Assembly (NCBI GenBank): GCA_021156085.1
Contig: JAJNBC010000013.1
Span: 1 to 64,000, forward strand
DNA: 64,000 nt
Direction: 5' to 3'
Source: Gammaproteobacteria bacterium
GTDB taxonomy: Bacteria > Pseudomonadota > Gammaproteobacteria > DSM-16500
Part shown: piece after piece, positions 54,119 to 62,370 of the stretch
How the letters are laid out: every line of letters starts with the position of its first letter
Numbering within the stretch: the stretch's first letter is position 1
The notes under the pieces: generated by a model
The model's database searches: none
Seen by the model: the letters and a program-made list of their open reading frames with translations, nothing else
Told to the model about the DNA's origin: nothing
Translations under genes and position numbers: made by a program

Positions 54119-56305
54119 ATGGCATATTATCTTTTCCGGCTTAAGGAGAATAAAGCTAATCGTTTAGAGATTTCTTTTGAAAATTGCGATGCATTCTCAC
54201 CAGAAGATAAGCAATTCATAATAAAGCAAGCGAAAGGAGAGGCTCAAAAACTAGAAGCATTACAAGCTCAAGGAAAAAAAGGCAGTGCTTTTTATAAAAT
54301 ATATTACATTCCGGATGATTCTATAGCAAATCAGATAACAAATCTATGCAAAGAGCAGACTTCTCAGGAAACCGCCCTTGCAACAAAACAGGCATTTAAG
54401 AAGAACGTTCAGCAGTTTGCTGAGGAATTTAAGCTACACGGCCTTTCTTCAAAACAGATTGACGAGCACTCAGCTTTTTTTCTCTCATCTTCTCGTGCGC
54501 CTATTTCATCAAACTCTTTTGAAGCTACCCCTAGAGAAAGAGCGGATAATATGCCCGGCCCGCTCCCATCGTCATTCTCAACATCTCGTATAGGAAGAAA
54601 GGGGGGGGTTAAAGGTCAGAGAAAACGAACAAAATCTTCTTCAAGATCTCCTTCGCCAGAAAATGAAGATGCTGATAAAAGAGGCTCTCTTCCATCTAAT
54701 AAAAAACAAAAAAGCTCTACAAAAATAGTGGCAAGCTCAAAACGGGATAATATACCTACTACTTCACCACCTCCTCCTTTTCAGCGAAAGCCGACAGATG
54801 CTTCCGAGGAACCATCCAAGATGAAAAAACAACGGCCTGCGGAGGAAAGTGCTTTGCCTCCTGGTCTGAGCACACAGGGACAAGAGGAGGATTCGAAGGG
54901 ATTATATTATATTTTGCATATACGTGATAGGGAAGTTTTATGTACTCAATTAAGTGCGCTTTCCCTACCAGCACAAAAAAAAATAATTAAAGCAATGTCA
55001 ACACAACCTTATAAAGATAAAAGGATGTTCCATATTCCGAGCCTCCAAAAACAAAGGGAGGTTGCAGCTGCCATTCAAGGAGTCCGGGATAAATTTGAAC
55101 AAGATCCAAATGATCAAAAAGATCCTCAGACTTTATATAGTAATATAATGCGATGTTTCGATAACCATGGCATAGAGCCGATGTTACTAGAAGAAATAGG
55201 AAATATTCCTCTAACTCCTATTCAAGCAGCTGTGCCATCAGCCTCTCCTTCTCCAGGGGAAGAAGAGAAGCCAATATCTATCATACATTGCTTAGTACAA
55301 TACAATCCTGAGACACACGCTACTACTATAGAACTAATAGATGACTCTAAAGAAGCGGGGAGAGAAAAAATAAAACAAGCAAAAGAAGAGATAAAAAAAC
55401 CTAATAGTTCTAGTAGGATAGGACTATATAAAATGCCAGAGAACCATGCCCACCTACTTCGCCAAAGTGTTACAGAGGCTGAAAATCAATTTAGAACCGG
55501 GTTCACACTTAATAGACATGACCTTACCGAAGGGTTATACTATTCTGCCACTATCACAAGCCCCGTGACCCACAACGCCCTTTCTGGTAGGCTCTTAGAT
55601 GACATATGCTTTCAGTTAGACAAGCAACCTTCATTTACAAAATTTACCAATGATATCGCGGTAGTTGCCAAAAACTTCATAACAGATAAGTACGAGCAAA
55701 ATATATTTAAAGAGCTTATAGAGCATCTATATCAATTCACTTCGCTAGGAGATATCGAACGCAAGCAAGTAGGAACTAATTTTGATTTTGGAGTTCTTAA
55801 AATAGAAGTAGCGGGAGAATTGCCTATTTATCTTGTTGCTTTGTCGGGTCATCTCGAAGCAGATCCTCGACATATACCATTAATGAAGGCATTAGAAGAG
55901 GATACAGATAGATTTTTACAAAGAAAGGAGTTTAATAATAAAGGACGTGTTCGTTTCATTAATAAAGAACAAGGCCGGTCAGCAAAATTTTTTGGATTTG
56001 ATCCTGATAGATCGGGTAATAAATATCAATGCTCAGAAACTAAATTAGCAGCGGAAGGTCGTAAACTAATAAATAAATTAAAGCAACAAGGAAAAAGAGC
56101 TGAATTTGCTGGCGAAGTTCATTTTGCAGTAGATAGATCTACGGGCAAAGCTAATGCGCGTGGTTCTTGTGAAGGAGAGTGTCAGCCTCGATCGGAGGCA
56201 GGGGTATATGATCCTGATAGAGAGGGGCTTGATGATCTTAACAGTCCGCGAAAGTACGCAGGAGAACCTATAGTACCTGACAGTCCTCGAGCAACAAGAG
56301 GATAA
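54119..56305 (+). CDS. Large protein with three related N-terminal modules and a deaminase-like C-terminus
   Basis: 728 residues from the ATG at 54119 (GGAGG eight bases upstream; the in-frame GTG at 54104 overlaps that Shine-Dalgarno). Three related ~85-residue modules begin with YYLFRLKENKANRLEIS, YYILHIRDREVLCTQLS and IHCLVQYNPETHATTIE. Between the first two is a Ser/Pro/Lys-rich linker with clusters like KGQRKRTKSSSRSPSP and NKKQKSS, resembling nuclear localisation signals. The C-terminal ~170 residues look like a cytidine-deaminase fold: IYLVALSG (Ser576), QCSETKLAA (Cys638, Glu640) and RGSCEGECQ (Cys684, Cys688), i.e. C-S-E then C-x3-C. This matches the pattern of bacterial toxin and host-directed deaminases, but is a by-eye call. 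A basic or acidic effector role is inference. Confidence 0.5.
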   Translation: MAYYLFRLKENKANRLEISFENCDAFSPEDKQFIIKQAKGEAQKLEALQAQGKKGSAFYKIYYIPDDSIANQITNLCKEQTSQETALATKQAFKKNVQQFAEEFKLHGLSSKQIDEHSAFFLSSSRAPISSNSFEATPRERADNMPGPLPSSFSTSRIGRKGGVKGQRKRTKSSSRSPSPENEDADKRGSLPSNKKQKSSTKIVASSKRDNIPTTSPPPPFQRKPTDASEEPSKMKKQRPAEESALPPGLSTQGQEEDSKGLYYILHIRDREVLCTQLSALSLPAQKKIIKAMSTQPYKDKRMFHIPSLQKQREVAAAIQGVRDKFEQDPNDQKDPQTLYSNIMRCFDNHGIEPMLLEEIGNIPLTPIQAAVPSASPSPGEEEKPISIIHCLVQYNPETHATTIELIDDSKEAGREKIKQAKEEIKKPNSSSRIGLYKMPENHAHLLRQSVTEAENQFRTGFTLNRHDLTEGLYYSATITSPVTHNALSGRLLDDICFQLDKQPSFTKFTNDIAVVAKNFITDKYEQNIFKELIEHLYQFTSLGDIERKQVGTNFDFGVLKIEVAGELPIYLVALSGHLEADPRHIPLMKALEEDTDRFLQRKEFNNKGRVRFINKEQGRSAKFFGFDPDRSGNKYQCSETKLAAEGRKLINKLKQQGKRAEFAGEVHFAVDRSTGKANARGSCEGECQPRSEAGVYDPDREGLDDLNSPRKYAGEPIVPDSPRATRG

Positions 56306-56339
56306 AATAAATAATTAAATAGATAAAATTAGGAAAAAA

Positions 56340-57164
56340 TTATCTAGAATTTAGGCTTCGCGAAATTTTAGAACAGGGTGCTTCGGAACTGAGGTGAAGA
56401 GACAGATTTTTAGGGGAAGAAAAACTGCTTTTCCTTTTAAAAAAATTTTGATAGATGTAACCCGGCATATAGCTATTCACAAGCCGCGAAATAACAGGAG
56501 GAAGAAAGGCATGTGTTAAAGCGCGATAACCTTCTTTAGCTTCAAGACACTGTATTTCAATTTGATCTTTAACTATTTTTTTTATGTAGTCATTGTAGCA
56601 ATATTCCAATACACTCGTTCCTTGCGAATTAATTAGGGCCGCACCATGAGCAATAAGCAGCTTGATAGGGTCTGGTCTAATACCGCTTACCGCATACATC
56701 AATGCATTTGCATGCTTATAAGGAAGATCTTTTAAATTTGTCCATGCACTACTTAAATTTTCTTGATTGATATTGACTCCTTTTTCAATTAATCGTAGTA
56801 AATTCTTTGTATCTCCCAACCGTGTAGCTGTCATCAGAGGAAATTCACCAGTTTCTTCATCAGCTTGGTCAAGACCTATCTCTTTTTCTATCAAGAAAAC
56901 GCTGACTTTATCAGAATAAAGTCCCAATGCTGTTGTTAAAGGAGTATAGCCTACTTCATTTTTTTGCGGATTAGGAAGAATACAAAGATCAATTTTTGCA
57001 TCATACAATATTTCCAATATTTCCACTTCATCATATTCTGCAGCTTTATCTATCAGCGGTTTTATTTCTGAGGAAATAATATAGTTAATATCAAGTTCCA
57101 GTCCCGCCTTTTTTATAAAGTCAATATGTTCTGCTTTTGTAAAAATATCTCTCAAAAATGGCAT
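56340..57164 (-). CDS. Ankyrin-repeat protein
   Basis: 274 residues; GGAGATTAATT precedes the ATG. Ankyrin units are visible: VGYTPLTTALGL ... FLIEKEIGLDQ, TGEFPLMTATRLGDTKNLLRLIEKGVNI, HANALMYAVSGIRPDPIKLLIAHGAAL, with the EVEILEILYDAKIDL unit before them. The region after ~residue 195 is not ankyrin: EGYRALTHAFLPPVISRLVNSYMPGY has an LPPxIxxLVxxYM helix like the F-box/PRANC ends of some viral and bacterial ankyrin proteins. The tail is basic and serine-rich. Protein-protein interaction is certain in kind; the partner is unknown. Confidence 0.85.
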   Translation of the reverse strand: MPFLRDIFTKAEHIDFIKKAGLELDINYIISSEIKPLIDKAAEYDEVEILEILYDAKIDLCILPNPQKNEVGYTPLTTALGLYSDKVSVFLIEKEIGLDQADEETGEFPLMTATRLGDTKNLLRLIEKGVNINQENLSSAWTNLKDLPYKHANALMYAVSGIRPDPIKLLIAHGAALINSQGTSVLEYCYNDYIKKIVKDQIEIQCLEAKEGYRALTHAFLPPVISRLVNSYMPGYIYQNFFKRKSSFSSPKNLSLHLSSEAPCSKISRSLNSR

Positions 57165-57366
57165 AATTAATCTCCAATATTCATTTTATAGTATTAAAAT
57201 TAATCTGATCGTATCTAATTCTTTATTGAATATCAAGCCATGAGCGTCTATATTGTACGCGTTGTATAAATAATACTCGCATAGTATGCCATGAGGACAT
57301 GCCTTCTTTATACCCTTATGCACTGGTCGCTCCATTCTTCATTATGATATTAAATGTAGAATAGTT

Positions 57367-57684
57367 TTATTCAATCTCAAACGAAAACCTTATCATTCCT
57401 AATTTTATGCACATGCTTATAAGCTCATTTTTTCTATCACAGCGAAATTTTAATTTTAACATGCTGATGTACGATTCTACGGTTCTAAAAGATATTCCTA
57501 AAAGTTGTCCGATCTTTTTAGCAGGGTGTCCTTGTAAAATATAGAGAAGGATTTCAGCTTCGCGTTTAGTTAAATATTCTTTGCCTGTTTCTAGCCGTAG
57601 AGTAAGCCTGCCTTTCTCATCGTATGAAATAAATTCATTCTGATTGATTTGATTCTCATAATTAACGCATGAAGATAATGACAT
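57367..57684 (-). CDS. LuxR-type (GerE) helix-turn-helix protein
   Basis: 105 residues, with the GerE domain filling the C-terminal half: LTKREAEILLYILQGHPAKKIGQLLGISFRTVESYISMLKLKF. This four-helix DNA-binding unit is normally joined to a receiver or PAS domain; here only a short N-terminus (~45 residues) precedes it, so the protein is a lone DNA-binding unit or a shortened regulator. It lies ~2 kb from the PAS kinase on the same strand. Possible start codons are close together; GGTGGTG precedes the one used. Confidence 0.85.
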   Translation of the reverse strand: MSLSSCVNYENQINQNEFISYDEKGRLTLRLETGKEYLTKREAEILLYILQGHPAKKIGQLLGISFRTVESYISMLKLKFRCDRKNELISMCIKLGMIRFSFEIE

Positions 57685-58192
57685 AACACCACCACTTTTG
57701 CTTTACTGTTTGAATACAGCATGAACTCATTAAGCAAAAGCAGAATCACTCTATTTTTATAACAAATAATTGTTAAAGTAATTAATGTAAAAATAGAATT
57801 ATCTGGAGTCATGCCGCCTGGTAACGATCATCGCCTTATTGCTGGCGATGTAACATGTTGTTCCAAGCGGCTGAAATGACACAGATATAGCGAATTTTAA
57901 GGTAATCTGTGAAATACTTTAACATTGGGCACCTGCATTTATTCTGTAAGGTGATAATAACTTTTATAGTATAAAACAATAAATTATAAAATATCTAGCG
58001 TATTTTTTACTTAAGTAACTATTGAGAATATACTCTCATAAAATCAAGCAAGAATCCGCATTAAGAATGTTTACTAAACTCTCTTAAAATGCACTGTAAA
58101 ATCTACGCATGTATTCTCTACCCTAAAAAAATTCCAGTAGGGTTAACTAAACTTCTCCTTCTAGAAATTAAATTAATTAAAGGAGAAGTAAT
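57685..58192. other. 508-base interval with no recognisable gene
   Basis: AT-rich spacer between divergent genes. I see no convincing coding frame, no tRNA and no repeat copy. TGAGAATATACTCTCA near 58022-58037 is a short perfect dyad. It probably carries the two divergent promoters and the leader of the caspase-like gene. Confidence 0.6.
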
Positions 58193-59029
58193 ATGCTTAC
58201 AAATAACCAGCATGCATTATTTTCTGATAAAAAGCTTAATCGGAAAAAAGCAAATGGCCGATTTTCAGATTATGTCTTAGTACCAGGTTGCCCGCGATTT
58301 CCTACTGTACATCCGGGTGTGGACGATACTATAGATTACAATAAGAAAATGTCAATTGACCGCATAGATTTGATAGAAATGGGTGAAGCCACCATTTCAA
58401 CTCTCTTAAACACGGGTAAAAAAATATGTCCGAAAGTTATATTTTTTTCTCCTAAAGAGGACAACTTCCTGTATGTTCCTCATTTATTGAGTAGCTACAT
58501 AGATAAAATTAATGGAGAAAACCAATATAATTTTACCTTACATATTGCGGGACATGGCGATTCTGAAAAAATTGGCTCTATTGACCCCGATTTCCGAATG
58601 CCAATAGATATATTTGCAGAGATGTTAGCTGTCTTAATTCAAGATATTGACAGTAATAAATTAATTTATATCATATTCCATACATGCAATAGCGCTTATA
58701 GTGATATTCAGCCCGGGATGCAGCTCGAGGAAATAAAAGAAATCATTCGCAAGCAGACTTTGATAGGGAAATTTGCGCTGGCTATGAAAGGGTTAGGAGT
58801 TAATAATATTATAGTTACTGGTTATCGAGGATATTATTCTCATCTAAAAAATCATACTGGATCTCTAGTAACAGATGATTTATCTAACTCAAATGTCAAG
58901 CTAGATGCTGAAAAAGCAGCTATTACCATTTTTCCAAATGGAAATGTTGATTTGCCAAATAATGAGAATGCGTTGTTTTTTGAAGTAAAATCGTTAGGCA
59001 TGTCTCCTAAAAATTTTCATAGGATGTAG
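58193..59029 (+). CDS. Caspase-fold (clan CD) cysteine peptidase-like protein
   Basis: 278 residues with AAAGGAGAAGTAAT before the ATG. The catalytic pair of clan CD peptidases is visible: FTLHIAGHGDSEKIG (His121 after a hydrophobic strand) and LIYIIFHTCNSAYS (Cys165 after the next strand), 44 residues apart, as in caspases, clostripain and the C80 domain of MARTX toxins. Upstream is a candidate strand KVIFFSPKEDNF. After the cysteine, VNNIIVTGYRGYY fits the following strand. No prodomain or signal peptide. Intracellular bacteria use such proteins in host cells; that role is inference, and the exact family is unknown. Confidence 0.68.
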   Translation: MLTNNQHALFSDKKLNRKKANGRFSDYVLVPGCPRFPTVHPGVDDTIDYNKKMSIDRIDLIEMGEATISTLLNTGKKICPKVIFFSPKEDNFLYVPHLLSSYIDKINGENQYNFTLHIAGHGDSEKIGSIDPDFRMPIDIFAEMLAVLIQDIDSNKLIYIIFHTCNSAYSDIQPGMQLEEIKEIIRKQTLIGKFALAMKGLGVNNIIVTGYRGYYSHLKNHTGSLVTDDLSNSNVKLDAEKAAITIFPNGNVDLPNNENALFFEVKSLGMSPKNFHRM

Positions 59030-59170
59030 TCCGTCTCCTCTAACTTTACTCTCTTATTCTTGTGGAACAGACTTGTTCCGCAAGGATTAAGATAACTATT
59101 TGCGATCTTTCATTCGTACTTGCAAAATGCTATGATCGTCCCATTTTCCATGATAAAGAAAATATGAAAC

Positions 59171-59584
59171 ATGAAATTTTACACTGACTATCTGACATTT
59201 CATACCAAAAAGCGTCGTGAGTATATTCATATTACACCGCATGTAGAGAAAATCCTTCGTGCCAGCAAAATTCGCGAAGGTATAGTGCTCGTTTCTGCCA
59301 TGCACATTACTGCGGGTATTTATGTGAATGACGACGAAGATGGGCTAATTGAAGACATTGATCAATGGCTAGAAAAACTTGCGCCTTACCGCAAAGATTA
59401 CAAACATCATGAGACAGGGGAAGATAACGCCGATTCACACTTAAAGGCACTGCTGATACATCATCAGACTATTCTTCCTATCGCGGCTGGAAAGCTCGAT
59501 TTGGGCACCTGGCAGCGCGTCTTTTATGCTGAATTTGATGGGCAGCGAGATAAGCGTGTATTAGTCAAAATCATGGGTGAATAA
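59171..59584 (+). CDS. YjbQ family protein (UPF0047)
   Basis: 137 residues matching YjbQ closely: [67 protein letters not shown] and [22 protein letters not shown]. The conserved His and Asp residues are present. Members can replace thiamine phosphate synthase at a low level in E. coli, which is interesting because thiM and thiD occur in the window without thiE; the physiological role is otherwise unclear. Starts at the ATG at 59171. Confidence 0.92.
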   Translation: MKFYTDYLTFHTKKRREYIHITPHVEKILRASKIREGIVLVSAMHITAGIYVNDDEDGLIEDIDQWLEKLAPYRKDYKHHETGEDNADSHLKALLIHHQTILPIAAGKLDLGTWQRVFYAEFDGQRDKRVLVKIMGE

Positions 59585-59693
59585 GATTTATAAGAAAAAC
59601 AGATAAAAAATAAACTCTCCATGCAAATAATATAGGAATTTTACGGTCAAGTATGCATATAGCTTAGAACCGGGGGGGGATTTTTATATTTTT

Positions 59694-60812
59694 TTAGAAT
59701 TTTTCAGAAATAGAGAGGAGGGGGGGCTTTCCTTTAAGTGCATCTACATTATTCTCTGATATACCTAATGGTAGTGTACAGATAAACGTTGAGCCTTTTC
59801 CTATCTCACTTTGCACTTCTATAGTTCCTTCCATTATTTCTACAAGTTGCTTAACCATAGCAAGCCCAAGCCCCCACCCTGAATATAAGCCTGTATAAGA
59901 CGGGTTTAACCTAACGAATTTTTTAAATATTATTTCTTTTTTATCTTGTGATATCCCGATACCCGAATCTTCTATTATTAATTTTATTAGGGCTTGATAA
60001 TTACTTTGTTTTTCAGCTAAGAGAATTATTTTGATATGGCCGGATTTGGTGAATTTAACGGCATTGCCTATTAAATTAATCAAGATTCTTTTGAATGCGC
60101 TTGCATTTCCAATGAAGAAATCACTCTTTGAAGAAAAAGCAGTTTTCACTTCTATGTTTTTCATTTTTATAGCAGGAATATTCATTGTTATAATTTCTTT
60201 TATAATCTGCTTATAATTGAATTTTGTTTTAGAATTATCAAAATAGGCACTATTTTTGCTAAAATCCAAAAGCTCATTATTATAATCCAATAATTTTTTT
60301 GCGGATTCCATGATGTTGCCTAAATATTCTTTTTTGACTTCATCTTCTTCTTGACGCCATAAAAATTCAGCCATGCCTACCACGCCAACAAAAGGCGTTC
60401 TAATATCGTGCATTGCATTTTTTAAAAATTCTTCCGTTAACTGGTTCAATTTTTTTTGTTCAGTAATATCTATTGAAGTACCGATAATGCCAATAACTTG
60501 CTTTGATTTATTCTTCAGGGGTATTTTTTTTGATAAATAATAAGCTATCTCACCTCTTTCATTTATCCCTGTTTCTTCGTCTGTAACTTCCTGATCGCTT
60601 TTCATAACAAGCTGGTCTAGGGCACGTAATTTTTCTATCCCATCTTCTCCTAATATACCGATAAAAAGGTCTTTGTCTGTTTTCCCTATTATTTCTTGGG
60701 GAGATGATAGTCCTGCAATTTTTGCAAAAGTATTATTACAGCCAAGATAAAAACCTTCTGCGTTTTTCCAATAAAGGTTACCGGCTGTATGAGATAGGAT
60801 GATATTTAAAAT
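59694..60812 (-). CDS. PAS-domain sensor histidine kinase, start codon unusual
   Basis: About 372 residues if begun at the ATT at 60812, two bases after the stop of the upstream gene. The PAS domain (LYWKNAEGFYLGCNNTFAKIAGL ... IIGKTDKDL) is complete in this frame, but no ATG, GTG or TTG lies before it; the first ATG is internal (60605) and would cut the PAS off. Then DHp with NAMHDIRTPFVGV (His135), and the ATPase with NLIGNAVKFT, EDSGIGIS and GWGLGLAMVKQL. No receiver domain and no transmembrane segment, so it is cytoplasmic. Either a rare ATT start coupled to the upstream stop, or a 5'-truncated gene. Kinase identity is sure; start and function are not. Confidence 0.82.
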   Translation of the reverse strand: MLNIILSHTAGNLYWKNAEGFYLGCNNTFAKIAGLSSPQEIIGKTDKDLFIGILGEDGIEKLRALDQLVMKSDQEVTDEETGINERGEIAYYLSKKIPLKNKSKQVIGIIGTSIDITEQKKLNQLTEEFLKNAMHDIRTPFVGVVGMAEFLWRQEEDEVKKEYLGNIMESAKKLLDYNNELLDFSKNSAYFDNSKTKFNYKQIIKEIITMNIPAIKMKNIEVKTAFSSKSDFFIGNASAFKRILINLIGNAVKFTKSGHIKIILLAEKQSNYQALIKLIIEDSGIGISQDKKEIIFKKFVRLNPSYTGLYSGWGLGLAMVKQLVEIMEGTIEVQSEIGKGSTFICTLPLGISENNVDALKGKPPLLSISEKF

Positions 60813-60814
60813 AG

Positions 60815-61741
60815 TTAATTCTTCTGTATCATCATTTGCACTTTTGGTTTCGTATTTAATGGGACACCTCTGCTATCTATAGGATGATTAGGTAGCGAAA
60901 TTGTTGACAGATATGTACGAAATAAATTATGACAAATTTCTTGTAATTTTTCTTTTTTCTTAGAAGGAAAATTTGGGCTTGAAACTATTTGCTCAATTAA
61001 CGTAGTTGCCATCTTGACTGCCATATCTGCGTCATAATTTTTTATTTGACTTACTTGTGCGTGAATAGATGCTCTCACAAAACGCGGGATATCAGGATAG
61101 ATCCTATAAAGATGCGACCAGGCTGAAGAAATATGTCCCATATAAACAAGATCTGTATAATGGTTCATCGTTCTAATAGCGGCATATTCTCGCCTTTGAT
61201 ACCGTAGTGAAGCTTCCACATTTGTGTTAATAGTAGATACATTATGATGAGTTTTTAACATGAGGTCATACCATTCGCTTCCTTCTTTTGATAATTCTAC
61301 TACCTCTTCATAATATTTTTGGTATATTTTTTCTCCTTGCTGCTTTATCCAATCATCCCAGGAGAAAAAATTTATCTGTTTTCTAAGTATCTTAGCATGA
61401 GTATTAAAAAAATGATTCTCTATTGCCTCTATCTTATTCTTAGGCCACTCTTCATGAAGTGCGGTTGTCGATAGTACATCCACAGACTGAATTTCATTTT
61501 GTTTAAGTTTGTCGGCCATATGACTGAATAACGTCGATAGTTCAAAATCAAATTTTTCTTTTTGATTTTGATATCGAGCCATACTGACAGGAATAATCAC
61601 CTTCGCATCTGGCTGTAATTGTGGACACAATATTGCGTGAAGTACCTTGGAGTTAGTGGAGTTAAATGAAAAATGTCTATAGAACAAACTGCTTCTAATT
61701 AGCCGCGGAATGGCTGTAACTGTTTGGATTCTGCTTTGCAT
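60815..61741 (-). CDS. Cyclodipeptide-synthase-like protein (Rossmann, tRNA-dependent)
   Basis: 308 residues from the ATG at 61741 (GAGG nine bases upstream; an in-frame TTG lies 15 bases further). The motif order suggests cyclodipeptide synthases, which use aminoacyl-tRNA: VIIPVSMARYQNQKEKFDFE (Ser53, like the catalytic Ser of GVSxGN...EKF), VDVLSTTALHEEW, FFSWDDWIKQQGEKIYQKYYEEV (WxDW near residue 130, as in the tRNA-binding helix), and RREYAAIR ... DLVYMGH (Glu185, Tyr200). The His or Pro that normally follows the second Tyr is Met here. The fold call is by eye, so activity is uncertain. It lies directly upstream of the PAS kinase, probably in one operon. Confidence 0.45.
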   Translation of the reverse strand: MQSRIQTVTAIPRLIRSSLFYRHFSFNSTNSKVLHAILCPQLQPDAKVIIPVSMARYQNQKEKFDFELSTLFSHMADKLKQNEIQSVDVLSTTALHEEWPKNKIEAIENHFFNTHAKILRKQINFFSWDDWIKQQGEKIYQKYYEEVVELSKEGSEWYDLMLKTHHNVSTINTNVEASLRYQRREYAAIRTMNHYTDLVYMGHISSAWSHLYRIYPDIPRFVRASIHAQVSQIKNYDADMAVKMATTLIEQIVSSPNFPSKKKEKLQEICHNLFRTYLSTISLPNHPIDSRGVPLNTKPKVQMMIQKN

Positions 61742-61980
61742 AGATAATCGCCTCAAATTATGCGACTAAAATCCGTGTCAAAAAATTACTAGCCTCCCTG
61801 TTAATAACCCGTTAGTATTGTAACAATCTAAAGTTAAGGTCGCAATGGTGGAGTGGAAAAGTAAAAAGCACTTAATTAAGTGCCAGCTTTTTAAAAACTC
61901 CTATAAAATTAATCTGCTTAGATTGATTTAAAAATAATACGTATAAAAAAATGGTGTTTTATTTTTTTCTTGCTTCATAT

Positions 61981-62130
61981 CTTAGGATTTGTTGATAATT
62001 CGCTAGGCCGAGATGAAACGCTTTGATTTTTGAGCACCGACGCGCAGTTGACATGCGAGTCAATGAGCATCGGAGCACAGAAAATCAAAGTGGTACAGCC
62101 GGCATAGTAGAATTGTCTACAGATCCTAGT
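61981..62130. repeat. Palindromic MITE-like repeat, copy B
   Basis: About 150 bases, inverted relative to copy A at 31569. Ends are CTTAGGATTTGTTGATAATT and, read on the minus strand, ACTAGGATCTGTAGACAATT, an imperfect terminal inverted repeat. Inner arms AAACGCTTTGATTTT and AAAATCAAAG pair. No coding capacity. It lies in the 61757-62370 interval, whose remainder I see no gene in apart from the leader of the acetyltransferase fusion. Confidence 0.85.
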
Positions 62131-62370
62131 CATTATGTTCACAATAGCAAGACGGCCCATAGCTCATTCTTTAGAGTGGTCCGATTATATTAGGTACTTA
62201 TAAAGTGGGCTGCTTTGCGACTTTTAAAGCAAAGAAGCCATATGGATACAGTAGCTTGGATATTTGTTGGATTTAATAAAAGCGAATCACTGGTCTGAGG
62301 TATTGGATAAATCCCTTGAAGATCATTCTGGCCAGCAAGGGAAATCAAATAAAGAAAAAAGAGAAGCAAA

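Noticed and set aside
58089-58280. 63-codon plus-strand frame before the caspase-like gene
   Set aside because: It overlaps the caspase-like gene in another frame, has no family pattern and no ribosome-binding site.
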